Source: Kaistella palustris DSM 21579
GTDB lineage: Bacteria; Bacteroidota; Bacteroidia; Flavobacteriales; Weeksellaceae
Assembly: GCF_000422265.1 (NCBI RefSeq)
Contig: NZ_KE383812.1
Location: 1 to 64,000, forward strand
Reading direction: 5' to 3'
Length of the DNA: 64,000 nt
The notes beneath the pieces were generated by a model. That model was not told the DNA's origin, did no database searches, and saw nothing but the letters and a program-made list of their open reading frames with translations. Below, one piece after another: positions 18,322 to 26,368 of this stretch (position 1 is its first letter; every line of letters begins with the position of its first letter). The position numbers and the translations under genes were made by a program.

Positions 18322-18332
18322 GTCTGAACAAA
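18322..18332 (-). promoter_or_regulatory. Sequence complementary to the his attenuator loop
   Basis: The transcript of this segment (UUUGUUCAGAC) is the exact 11-base complement of GUCUGAACAAA in the attenuator's 5' arm and loop (18363-18373). Pairing the two would be incompatible with the terminator hairpin. It lies about 20 bases before the hisG start. Confidence 0.45.
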
Positions 18333-18349
18333 TGCTGTTATTTTCACAC

Positions 18350-18378
18350 AAAAAAAACCGTCTTTGTTCAGACGGTTT
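18350..18378 (-). terminator. Histidine operon attenuator (terminator hairpin)
   Basis: On the minus strand AAACCGTC-TGAACAAA-GACGGTTT is followed by a run of eight T. It lies 46 bases after the leader peptide stop and about 47 bases before hisG. A segment just after the leader stop (AAAGACG) can pair with CGTCT of the 5' arm, which would form a competing antiterminator when the ribosome stalls on the His codons. Confidence 0.88.
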
Positions 18379-18423
18379 AATTTTATTTTATTCACTTAAT
18401 GCCATAAATATATCAACTCGTCT

Positions 18424-18468
18424 TTAGATGAGATGATGATGATGGAATAAAGCGGTTGTATTTTTCAT
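18424..18468 (-). CDS. hisL: Histidine operon leader peptide
   Basis: A 14-codon ORF encodes MKNTTALFHHHHLI, with four consecutive CAT His codons. It begins about 16 bases after the -7 box and stops before the attenuator hairpin. Such a run is the classical sensor of histidyl-tRNA: when His is scarce the ribosome stalls on these codons and termination is avoided. The gene symbol is by analogy with enterobacterial hisL; sequence similarity outside the His run is not expected. Confidence 0.88.
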   Translation of the reverse strand: MKNTTALFHHHHLI

Positions 18469-18483
18469 GTTGTTTTAACTCTG

Positions 18484-18515
18484 CAAATATAACTGATAAA
18501 AAATTTAACGTGCAA
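18484..18515 (-). promoter_or_regulatory. Promoter of the his operon
   Basis: Minus strand TTG (18515-18513), 21-base spacer, TATATTTG (18491-18484). Both boxes fit the Bacteroidetes housekeeping consensus. The leader peptide ATG is at 18468. Confidence 0.75.
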
Positions 18516-18526
18516 GAAATAATTTC

Positions 18527-19630
18527 TTATTTGGACATAAGTTCCTGATAAACAGCCTGCAAATTTTCAGCAATATTTTTATCACTGAACTTTTGAACGA
18601 ATTTTAAACTTTTTTCTGCTCTCCGATTTCTTTCAGATTCATTATTCCATAGAAATAAAATCTTGGCTTTAATGTCTTCGAAATTGTATGGATCGATATA
18701 AACAGAATCATTTCCTCCAGCTTCCGGCAGACAACTTACATTACTTGTTATGACCGGAGTTTCCGAAAAAAGCGCTTCAATCACAGGAATACCAAATCCT
18801 TCGAAAAAACTTGGATAAACGAAAATATTGGCGAGTTTATAGATGGCGGCCAATTCGTCCATGGAAACATTTTCCAGAAACTGAACCTGGTTTTCTAATT
18901 TGTTTTTGCTGAGAAATTTTTGAATTTTTTTAAAGTATTTTGTTTTCTTACCGATGACCACTAAAGGGATTTCTGTTCCGTTAATCGCATGCACGATATT
19001 CAAAAGATTTTTTCGCGCTTCAATTGTTCCGACATTCAGGATAAAACGCTCTGGAAGATTGTATTTTTCTTTAATTGAATTTAGAAATTCTTCAGTTTGA
19101 TTTTCTTTAAAGGCATGATGACAACCTTGATAAACCACCCGAATTTTCTCTTCTGGCACTTTTAAAAACTGAATAATATCACGCCTGGTCTGTTCAGAAA
19201 TGGCGATGATCAGATCGGCCTGTTCTGCGGCCTTCTTAAATTTCCAGAAATGAATTTTGCGGTCAAAAAAAGAATAATACTGCGGAAATCTCAGGAAGAT
19301 CAAATCATGAATGGTAACGATCTTTTTAATGGGTTTATCTGTCCATTTTAAAGGCAGTTCGCCGGAAAGCCCATGGAAAATATCGGCATTGATTCGCTGC
19401 GCATCTTTACCCATTTTCAACTGACGTGCCATCGTTCCTTTGGAAGTTTCAACGAAAGAAACGTTTGCCATTTTCAAAATATCTTTGCCTTTTTGGGACC
19501 TCTTTTCATTAAAAAGGACATACTCGTTTTCAGGAACGTAACTTCCTAAAATCCGTATTAAATCCCTGGAATAGTTTCCTAAACCCGACGTATTATTAAA
19601 GAAACGTTTACCGTCAAAGGCGATCTTCAT
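18527..19630 (-). CDS. Glycosyltransferase family 4 protein
   Basis: The 367-residue GT-B enzyme transfers a sugar from a nucleotide donor; acceptor unknown. The N-terminal domain starts MKIAFDGKRFFNNTSGLGNY with the Gly-rich acceptor loop, and VTIHDLIFLRFP is typical. The C-terminal donor domain holds FILNVGTIEARKNLLNIVHA and the E-x7-E block VYPSFFEGFGIPVIEALF, then ITSNVSCLPEAGG. No membrane helices. The gene is two bases after a GT2 gene and is the last of a GT87-GT2-GT4 run, suggesting a role in envelope glycan assembly. Confidence 0.92.
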   Translation of the reverse strand: MKIAFDGKRFFNNTSGLGNYSRDLIRILGSYVPENEYVLFNEKRSQKGKDILKMANVSFVETSKGTMARQLKMGKDAQRINADIFHGLSGELPLKWTDKPIKKIVTIHDLIFLRFPQYYSFFDRKIHFWKFKKAAEQADLIIAISEQTRRDIIQFLKVPEEKIRVVYQGCHHAFKENQTEEFLNSIKEKYNLPERFILNVGTIEARKNLLNIVHAINGTEIPLVVIGKKTKYFKKIQKFLSKNKLENQVQFLENVSMDELAAIYKLANIFVYPSFFEGFGIPVIEALFSETPVITSNVSCLPEAGGNDSVYIDPYNFEDIKAKILFLWNNESERNRRAEKSLKFVQKFSDKNIAENLQAVYQELMSK

Positions 19631-19632
19631 TA

Positions 19633-20571
19633 TTAGAAATTGTTGGAACGGATAATATAATTCGGCCGGTCTTTCACCTGTTTGAACATTTTACCCAGGT
19701 AAATGCCGATGATGCCCAGGATAATCAGCTGCACGCCACCGAAAAAAACGACTGTCATGATCAGAGACGCCCAACCGGAAATTTCGGTATGCGCGATAAA
19801 GGAATGAACCACATAAATACCGTACACCAATACAGCAAAAGCGGAAAAAATAAAGCCGAGATATGCCGCAAGATAAAGTGGTTTCACGCTGAAAGCTGTT
19901 ATTCCCGTAAACGCAAAACGCATCATCTTCTTCAAATTGTAACTGCTTTCGCCGGACGCGCGGTCTCCCGCCGTAAATTCTACGCCCGTTTGCTTAAAGC
20001 CGATCCAGGTGGAAAGGCCTCGAAGAAAAATATCGGCCTCATTCATGTTGCGAATTACATCAACCACGGAAGCATCCATCAAGCGAAAGTCAGAACCGCC
20101 ACCTTTAACGAGATTTACATCGGAAATACCGGACAATAAATGGTAAAATAACTCCGACGTTTTTCTTTTAAAAGTTGAAATGTGTTTCGGATAAGTGCGG
20201 ATCGTAAAAACAATATCAAAGCCCTTTTCCCACTGTTCGATCATTTTGGGAATAAGTTCAGGCGGATGCTGCAGATCAGCATCCATAGAAATTACGGCAT
20301 TGGCGCTGGAACTGTCGATGCCGGCTTTTACCGCGGGCTGATGGCCGAAATTGCGGGAAAATTCTATAAATTTTATTTCTTCATTTTCGCGGGCCAGTTT
20401 TTCCAGGATCTGCTGCGTGCTGTCGCGACTGCCATCATTAACGAAAATAATTTCGAAATGATAATCCTCCAGCTTCGCGAAAACCTCTTTGATCCTTTGG
20501 TGGATCAAAGAAATATTGCCTTCTTCATTATGAGCGGGAATAACAACCGAAATTTTTTTCACTGCGTTCAA
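19633..20571 (-). CDS. Glycosyltransferase family 2 (polyprenyl-phosphate sugar transferase type)
   Basis: The 312-residue protein has a GT-A domain (about 1-225) and two C-terminal membrane helices (about 235-300), as in DPM1/GtrB/ArnC-like enzymes that load a sugar onto polyprenyl phosphate. Motifs are VVIPAHNEEGNISLI, IIFVNDGSRDSTQ and the DXD-type ISMDADLQHPPELIP, then KGGGSDFRLMD. It directly abuts the GT87-like gene, a likely user of its lipid-linked sugar. Confidence 0.92.
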   Translation of the reverse strand: MNAVKKISVVIPAHNEEGNISLIHQRIKEVFAKLEDYHFEIIFVNDGSRDSTQQILEKLARENEEIKFIEFSRNFGHQPAVKAGIDSSSANAVISMDADLQHPPELIPKMIEQWEKGFDIVFTIRTYPKHISTFKRKTSELFYHLLSGISDVNLVKGGGSDFRLMDASVVDVIRNMNEADIFLRGLSTWIGFKQTGVEFTAGDRASGESSYNLKKMMRFAFTGITAFSVKPLYLAAYLGFIFSAFAVLVYGIYVVHSFIAHTEISGWASLIMTVVFFGGVQLIILGIIGIYLGKMFKQVKDRPNYIIRSNNF

Positions 20572-21741
20572 TTAAACTAATTCATAATCTTTTTCGAAAT
20601 TTTTCGTCAGTAATTCATAGATAACGTGAAACCAAACGAAACAACAAGGTAACGCTTTTAAGGAATACTTAATGACATACTCTTCTTTAATGAATTTCGG
20701 GAAGAGGTCGGAAAAGGAAAAGCAGGTTAAAATTATCACAAAAAGCAAAAGTCCGATGATCAACGGAGATTTTTTCTTTTGCATTAAAAACCAGATCATC
20801 ACACCTGCAACGGCAATAATATAAGTCGGTGATTCCGAACCGGAACTGAAAAGCACGATGAATAAAAGCGTCGAAGCCAAAATCATTAATTGGAAGGGAA
20901 GGTTCTTGTATTGCTTAATCCGTAAATATGGTAAACCTAAAATCACAATTCCGGGAATTAAGAAAATAAGATTTGAAATGTTCGGATTGCCTAAAACACG
21001 GCGTACAATTCCCATTAAAGAAAAATCCTGACGCGTTCCTAAAATCTGGTTTGAAGCATTTTTCTCCGAAAGTGACTGAAACCAATCCACATAAGACTGC
21101 AAACCAAAATGTACGCTCGAGATCAACATCGGTAAAATCAGGAATAAAAGCCCAAAACTTAGAAAAGACCAAATAAATTTCCATTTGTTTTTAATGAAAA
21201 AGAAAGCAGAAAGTCCGGCAATTCCGTAAATTTTAACAAAAAACCCGATGAGAATGGAAATGGCAGACTGCTTTTCTTTTTTTTCATAAATATAAATTGC
21301 AGAAAGCATCAGTAGTCCTGTCAAAGCAATATTGAACTGCAGACTTACCGCCGCTGTTATAAATTCCTGCAGACAAAGCCAGGCAAAAAAAGCCTGTTTC
21401 TGCCTGGAAAACGGCAGCTTATAAACCGCAAAAAGAAATACCAGTGTATTCGCCACGTTCCACAAAACCATTCCGAACCAGTCCGGAAGCAGTGCAAAAG
21501 GCGCGATTAACACGCTGAAAAATATACCATAGTGGTTTGAATCCAAATGTGCTTCCGGATAGAGAAGATAAATATTTTTTCCGCGAAGCGTGTTAAAAAA
21601 CACGTTTTTGAAAATCAGATAATTATTGTATTTCGCAGGTCCACCTGCATATTTTGCAAGCGCGGAAGCAACAGAAACAAGAAGATAAATCCCAAAAATA
21701 TATTTGGGATTTGAGATGAATTTTGAGAATTTATCTTTCAA
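20572..21741 (-). CDS. Polytopic membrane protein, GT87/DUF2029-like mannosyltransferase
   Basis: The 389-residue protein has about ten predicted membrane segments. Its first extracytoplasmic loop carries the feature typical of GT-C (DUF2029) enzymes (YNNYLIFKNVFFNTLRGKNI, then YPEAHLDSNHYGIFF). Such enzymes use polyprenyl-phosphate sugars made by neighbouring GT2 proteins. The gene ends exactly where the GT2 gene begins (no gap) and starts 18 bp after dapD. Specificity is unknown, and the assignment rests on topology and context. Confidence 0.75.
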   Translation of the reverse strand: MKDKFSKFISNPKYIFGIYLLVSVASALAKYAGGPAKYNNYLIFKNVFFNTLRGKNIYLLYPEAHLDSNHYGIFFSVLIAPFALLPDWFGMVLWNVANTLVFLFAVYKLPFSRQKQAFFAWLCLQEFITAAVSLQFNIALTGLLMLSAIYIYEKKEKQSAISILIGFFVKIYGIAGLSAFFFIKNKWKFIWSFLSFGLLFLILPMLISSVHFGLQSYVDWFQSLSEKNASNQILGTRQDFSLMGIVRRVLGNPNISNLIFLIPGIVILGLPYLRIKQYKNLPFQLMILASTLLFIVLFSSGSESPTYIIAVAGVMIWFLMQKKKSPLIIGLLLFVIILTCFSFSDLFPKFIKEEYVIKYSLKALPCCFVWFHVIYELLTKNFEKDYELV

Positions 21742-21759
21742 AATGTTTAAAAATAATAT

Positions 21760-22569
21760 TTAAACAGAAACATTATTTTCCCGAAGTGCGTCGTTCAGAG
21801 AAGTTTTTTTATCCGTAGATTCCTTTCTCTGTCCAATGATCAGAGCACACGGAACCTGATATTCTCCCGCCGGAAATTTCTTGGTATAACTGCCGGGAAT
21901 CACCACGGATCTCGAAGGAACACGTCCTTTGATTTCTACCGGACTTTCACCGGTAACGTCGATTATTTTTGTGGATGCAGTAAGAACAACATTCGCTCCT
22001 AAAACGGCTTCTCTTTCTACGTGAACGCCTTCTACAACGATACATCTGGAACCTACGAAAACGTCGTCTTCGATAATTACAGGGGCAGCCTGAAGCGGTT
22101 CCAGAACACCGCCAATTCCCACTCCACCGCTTAAGTGGACATTCTTGCCGATCTGGGCACAGCTTCCGACAGTTGCCCAGGTGTCGACCATGGTTCCGGA
22201 GTCCACGTAAGCGCCGATATTAACATACGACGGCATTAAAATAACACCCGAAGCGATATACGCGCCTTCTCTGGCCACCGCATGCGGAACCACACGAACG
22301 CCCTTTTCGGCGTAGCCTCTTTTCAGCGGCATCTTATCGTGAAATTCAAAAGGGCCGACTTCGATAGTTTGCATTTTTTGGATAGGAAAATACATTACCA
22401 CGGCTTTTTTTACCCATTCATTCACTTTCCAGCCATTGTCGGTTGGTTCGGCTACGCGGAGTTCGCCCAAATCGAGTTGGCGGATGACTTCACGGATGGC
22501 CTTGCCGCTTTCTTCTGTATTTAAAAGTTCACGATTGTCCCAGATATTTTCTATGGTTTGTTGTAACAT
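21760..22569 (-). CDS. dapD: 2,3,4,5-tetrahydropyridine-2,6-dicarboxylate N-succinyltransferase
   Basis: DapD succinylates tetrahydrodipicolinate in the lysine/diaminopimelate pathway that feeds peptidoglycan. The 269-residue protein has an N-terminal helical part and a left-handed beta-helix (about 100-230) of hexapeptide repeats, with PSYVNIGAYVDSGTMVDTWA, QIGKNVHLSGGVGIGGVLEP and FVGSRCIVVEGVHV. Length and motifs are standard. It heads the run that continues into the three glycosyltransferase genes. Confidence 0.97.
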   Translation of the reverse strand: MLQQTIENIWDNRELLNTEESGKAIREVIRQLDLGELRVAEPTDNGWKVNEWVKKAVVMYFPIQKMQTIEVGPFEFHDKMPLKRGYAEKGVRVVPHAVAREGAYIASGVILMPSYVNIGAYVDSGTMVDTWATVGSCAQIGKNVHLSGGVGIGGVLEPLQAAPVIIEDDVFVGSRCIVVEGVHVEREAVLGANVVLTASTKIIDVTGESPVEIKGRVPSRSVVIPGSYTKKFPAGEYQVPCALIIGQRKESTDKKTSLNDALRENNVSV

Positions 22570-22659
22570 GTTTTTTATTGTGGTTGATAGTTGACAGTTG
22601 ACAGTTAATTATTTGGCAGTTGCAGGATGAGGATCCATGAAAATAAAAGCCGTGCAAAT

Positions 22660-23196
22660 TTATAAAACTCTGCGTGCGAAGAGATATGCGCTGTTCCAGT
22701 ATTTCTCGTTGAGTGAAGATATGATCACACCTTTTGAGGTGGAGGCATGAATGAATTTTACTTCACCGTCGTTTCCTATATCGTGCACAATTCCGACATG
22801 TGTCACACGGCTGCCGCCGGAAGTGGCAAAGAAAAGCAGATCACCGGGCTTTGCTTCTTTTATAATTATTTCTTTTCCGGCATTTGACTGGTCTTCGGAA
22901 CGCCGTGGTAATTTCGTATTATTTTCATCAAAAACTTTCACTGTAAATCCCGAACAGTCAAATCCCGCAGACGTGCTCCCGGCATATTTGTAGGGTGCGC
23001 CAAGATATTTCTCAGCATCGCGCAGTATTTCCTGAATCTGCCCATCGACCTTTCCCGAAAAACGCGATTCGAGTGTCTTGATATCTTTGGTTTTAGCGAC
23101 TGTCTTGGTGGGAATGCTCCTTTTGACCACTTTTTGCGAAGTCCCGCAGGATAAAACAATGAGCGATAAAATTAGGACAAGAACGGAGTTTTTCAT
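22660..23196 (-). CDS. NlpC/P60 family lipoprotein (cell-wall endopeptidase)
   Basis: From the ATG at 23196 (MKNSVLVLILSLIVLSCGTS) the protein has about 178 residues with a lipobox-like LSCG, so it is probably a lipoprotein. The C-terminal NlpC/P60 domain (about 70-178) has the Cys nucleophile in FDCSGFTVKVF, the catalytic His in THVGIVHDIG and the third polar residue in FIHASTSKG. It likely cleaves peptidoglycan stem peptides. Seven extra in-frame codons upstream (to 23217) would spoil the signal and are dropped. Confidence 0.92.
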   Translation of the reverse strand: MKNSVLVLILSLIVLSCGTSQKVVKRSIPTKTVAKTKDIKTLESRFSGKVDGQIQEILRDAEKYLGAPYKYAGSTSAGFDCSGFTVKVFDENNTKLPRRSEDQSNAGKEIIIKEAKPGDLLFFATSGGSRVTHVGIVHDIGNDGEVKFIHASTSKGVIISSLNEKYWNSAYLFARRVL

Positions 23197-23337
23197 ATCG
23201 TTTTCGGCGTTTTTCAAAAATAGTAAAATTAATAAGAATTTGTGGCCGTTTTTAAAAATTAAAGCGCAAAAAGGCAGTGCAAAAAGAAAATGACGTAAAA
23301 AGGAATTATATTTAAGGCTTAATAATTTGCAAACCTC

Positions 23338-24186
23338 ATGACTGTTTCTGAACTAAAAAAAAATTATCTGGATGCGCTTGCCTCAGCATATTCCGAAAAC
23401 GAGATCAACATTATTTTTTCGTTATTCCTGGAAAAAGTCTGTGGATTTGATAAAATAACACAACGGTCCAGAATGCAGGCGAAATTGACACCGACGCAGA
23501 CGACAACTTTGAAACAATATTTGGCCCAACTGAACACAGGACAGCCTTATCAGCAGATTTTAGGCGAAACTGAGTTCTATGGACTGAAGTTCTTTGTTAA
23601 TGAGCACGTGCTGGTCCCGAGACCGGAAACTGAAGAACTTCTGGAACTCGCCATCGGGAAAATCCGCGAAACTGCCGGATCAAAACGAATTAAAATCCTT
23701 GATATCGGAACGGGTTCAGGAATTATTCCCATTGTTCTAAAAAAACATTTCCCCGAAGCAGAAGTTTCGGCAATCGATCTTTCGGAAAATGCCCTGAAAA
23801 CAGCAAAGAAAAACGCGGACTTACACCAGGTCGAAATTAATTTTATTCATCAGGATTATTTAAGCGAAAATTTAAATGACGTTTACGATGTGATCATTTC
23901 AAATCCGCCGTACATCGGGATTGATGAAGAATACGAGATTGCCGAGTCGGTAAAAGCGTTTGAACCCAAAATGGCCTTGTTTTCTCCGAATTCCAATCCA
24001 CTGGTTTTTTATGAAAAAATTGCAGAAGATTGTAAAAAGTATTTAACACCTGAAGGTTTGGTTTTCATGGAAATTAATCAGAAGTTGGGAAGGGAAACGT
24101 TGGATTTATTTACTAAGGTTTTATCGGAAGCGGAGTTGATGGAAGATTTGTCGGGGAATGAAAGAATTGTTTGGGGAAGAAAGTGA
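23338..24186 (+). CDS. prmC: Peptide chain release factor N5-glutamine methyltransferase
   Basis: PrmC methylates the Gln of the GGQ motif in release factors RF1/RF2. The 282-residue protein has the helical N-terminal RF-binding domain (about 1-75) and a Rossmann SAM domain with LDIGTGSGIIPIVL (about 121-134) and the catalytic NPPY in DVIISNPPYIG (about 190). Length is typical. It is alone on the plus strand between minus-strand genes. Confidence 0.97.
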   Translation: MTVSELKKNYLDALASAYSENEINIIFSLFLEKVCGFDKITQRSRMQAKLTPTQTTTLKQYLAQLNTGQPYQQILGETEFYGLKFFVNEHVLVPRPETEELLELAIGKIRETAGSKRIKILDIGTGSGIIPIVLKKHFPEAEVSAIDLSENALKTAKKNADLHQVEINFIHQDYLSENLNDVYDVIISNPPYIGIDEEYEIAESVKAFEPKMALFSPNSNPLVFYEKIAEDCKKYLTPEGLVFMEINQKLGRETLDLFTKVLSEAELMEDLSGNERIVWGRK

Positions 24187-24266
24187 AATTTGTTGATGGT
24201 TGAGAGTGGATAGTTGACAAGAACTGAATAAAATAAACCCAGACCAGCTGTTTTATAATCTTAGTT

Positions 24267-25100
24267 TCATTTATATTCTATCTTATGATTTAGCTCAATA
24301 GGATTATTATTTTCTAATAACATTTTCTGTGTTTCCATGATTCTTTTACGATAATCAATTTCCACAGTTCCTCCACTACCATTATCTTTAACAACTTTCA
24401 TCCCTTTCGCTATTGCAAAGTTGTAAGGACTACCAAAATATTCTTGTAATATCTTATTGAATTGGTTCCAAGTTATTTGTTTACCACCATCTATTTCAAA
24501 CAAAGAATTATTCGCTAAGTTTTTGATTTCAGTGGCTTTAAAAACATAATCTTCCTGGTCATCTTGAATCTGCAAAATAAGACCTGGAAGTCCATGAAAA
24601 TAATACGGACCTTCTGAAACTGGAATTTCTTTTGTAAACCACGCCGACCAATTTCTACCGCCATATTCCACTTCTGCTTTTTGGCAATTGATATTTGCGA
24701 TTACTGCGGTTTCAGGTAATATTTTCCAACTTAAAACGTCATCAATTTTAATAAAAAATTTATCACGACTCATTGGTGAAACGAAATGTTTTTTAATAAC
24801 TGAATGATCGCGGTCTTTCGTTAAATAGAATTCATGGTTAGGATCTGTATTATAACCCAAACCAAATCCTGTTTTCGCAATTAGTGAATCAGATGTTCTA
24901 CGGCTTTCAATACGAAAAATTGATGTTCCGCCTAAAATATCAAGCTTATAATTCTGCTTTTTTATTTTGTCTTTTTGAGTCGGATTGCTTTTATAAATAA
25001 GTTCGTAGGAAATACTTGAATTTTGGGCGCTTACTTTATTGACAAAACAGCACAATACTACAAGTCCTATTTTGAACGAAAAAGGTAAGTGATAAATCAT
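24267..25100 (-). CDS. GLPGLI family protein (secreted)
   Basis: The 277-residue protein begins with a signal segment (LPFSFKIGLVVLCCFVNKVSAQ). It contains the family name motif as YYFHGLPGLILQIQD (about 188), preceded by CQKAEVEYGGRNWSAWFTKEIP, where these proteins carry the conserved 'C.KA...F.GR.W.AW.....P...GP'. The family is confined mainly to Bacteroidetes and its function is unknown; a periplasmic or outer-membrane location is expected. It stands alone. Confidence 0.92.
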   Translation of the reverse strand: MIYHLPFSFKIGLVVLCCFVNKVSAQNSSISYELIYKSNPTQKDKIKKQNYKLDILGGTSIFRIESRRTSDSLIAKTGFGLGYNTDPNHEFYLTKDRDHSVIKKHFVSPMSRDKFFIKIDDVLSWKILPETAVIANINCQKAEVEYGGRNWSAWFTKEIPVSEGPYYFHGLPGLILQIQDDQEDYVFKATEIKNLANNSLFEIDGGKQITWNQFNKILQEYFGSPYNFAIAKGMKVVKDNGSGGTVEIDYRKRIMETQKMLLENNNPIELNHKIEYK

Positions 25101-25136
25101 GCCTCTAAATTAATAATTATTTACAATTATGGATAG

Positions 25137-25292
25137 AACCTTTTTCAACCTCCAAAATATAAAGTAAATTTTGTCAGCAGTAAAGAAAAACCGCCTGAAC
25201 TTGTAGCCCAGATTGAAACGGCATCCTTTTTTGAGGAGGAACGACGAAAAAAAGATATAGTGGAAAGCTGGACTGATTTCGCAAAGAAGTGA
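25137..25292 (+). pseudogene. Possible gene remnant, C-terminal fragment
   Basis: The frame is open from after a TAG (25134-25136) to TGA at 25292 but contains no start codon. The translation is protein-like and charged: VNFVSSKEKPPELVAQIETA, then FFEEERRKKDIVESWTDFAK. A short ATG ORF in another frame just upstream (25130) ends where this one becomes interesting. I read it as the decayed tail of a lost gene; its identity is unknown. Confidence 0.35.
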
Positions 25293-25315
25293 TAACCTTT
25301 ATGCTCCTAAAAATA

Positions 25316-25972
25316 CTACCCCACCCTCTTTTTTACGAAAACCATATACGCCATATACATTAACGGCAGAGCCATTACGGCCAGATACAGTCCGTTTTCA
25401 ATCGCCCGTTGCGGCTGCAGACCCACTGCGTAAACGAGGCCGAAAAAGGCACCACCCAAATGTGCGGCATGACCGATATTATCATGCTGCTTCGGATTAA
25501 GCATCATATAAACGGAATATGAAAAATAAGCAAGTCCAAAAAGATAGCCGGGAATAGCAATCGGGATAAAGAAAAAGTAAATTCCCAGATCCGGTATCAT
25601 AGCAATGGATGCAAATAATATCCCGGAAACTCCGCCGCTCGCACCAATCGCTGAGTACCATGACTGATCTTTGTAAAGGTAAAGTGAAAATATATTTCCC
25701 AAAAGCACCGATCCAAAGTACACAACCAAAAATCCAAGGTCGCCAAAGGCACTCACCACAATAGGACCAAAGAAATAAAGCGTCATCATATTGAACAGCA
25801 GGTGCATGAGGTCGGCATGCAGGAAGCCCGCAGAGAGTAAACGGATGTATTCCTTCCGCTGTAGGATGGCACCTACATTAAATTTATATTTTTCGAATAT
25901 CTGAGGATTGTTGAACGCCACAAAACTGATAAGTGCCGTAGCGGCGATAACAATTAAAAGAACTGAACTCAT
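25316..25972 (-). CDS. Rhomboid family intramembrane serine protease
   Basis: The 218-residue protein has six predicted membrane helices. Catalytic residues are visible: Ser in GASGGVSGILFA (about 110-115) and His in IGHAAHLGGAFFG (about 170-180). The L1-loop-like RLLSAGFLHADLMHLLFNMM precedes them. Substrate unknown. clpS follows upstream after 40 bp on the same strand, so the two may be co-transcribed. Confidence 0.94.
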   Translation of the reverse strand: MSSVLLIVIAATALISFVAFNNPQIFEKYKFNVGAILQRKEYIRLLSAGFLHADLMHLLFNMMTLYFFGPIVVSAFGDLGFLVVYFGSVLLGNIFSLYLYKDQSWYSAIGASGGVSGILFASIAMIPDLGIYFFFIPIAIPGYLFGLAYFSYSVYMMLNPKQHDNIGHAAHLGGAFFGLVYAVGLQPQRAIENGLYLAVMALPLMYMAYMVFVKKRVG

Positions 25973-26012
25973 AAGCTAATAAAAAATAAAAGTTTCGGAT
26001 CCGAAACTTTAG

Positions 26013-26321
26013 TTAGACAATTTCTGAAGTTAAACTTCTGGAAAGTAATTTCTCGTGCATGGGCTTCAGGACATCTAAACTACCGGTTTTCACAGTGCAT
26101 TTTCCTTTGTAATGTACAAGCATTGTACACTGCTCTGCCTGCTCAAGCGTATGGCCACAAATCTCGATAAGCGCCTCTATCACGTAATCGAACGTATTCA
26201 CATCATCATTCCAAAGCACGATTTTATATACTTCGTCTTCCTTCTCGAGCAACGCTACTTCTTCGTCGTATTCACGTTGCGGATTTTCATAATTTTTATA
26301 AATGGATTTCACAATAAACAT
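26013..26321 (-). CDS. clpS: ATP-dependent Clp protease adaptor ClpS
   Basis: ClpS delivers N-degron substrates to ClpAP. The 102-residue protein has a flexible N-terminus followed by the core: IVLWNDDVNTFDYVIEAL with the binding-pocket Asn-Asp-Asp, and CTMLVHYKGKCTVKTGSLDV with the His that contacts the substrate N-terminus. The length is normal. In Bacteroidetes the partner is ClpA/ClpC, not seen in this window. Confidence 0.95.
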   Translation of the reverse strand: MFIVKSIYKNYENPQREYDEEVALLEKEDEVYKIVLWNDDVNTFDYVIEALIEICGHTLEQAEQCTMLVHYKGKCTVKTGSLDVLKPMHEKLLSRSLTSEIV

Positions 26322-26368
26322 ATATTGAAATTTGGGTTTAACAGCTGACTCCTTAAAAAAAATATTCT

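Noticed and set aside
18304-18351. Upstream GTG as hisG start (16 extra residues)
   Set aside because: It begins directly after the attenuator's T-run, and the added residues do not match the HisG N-terminus; GTG 18303 gives the normal 285-residue protein.
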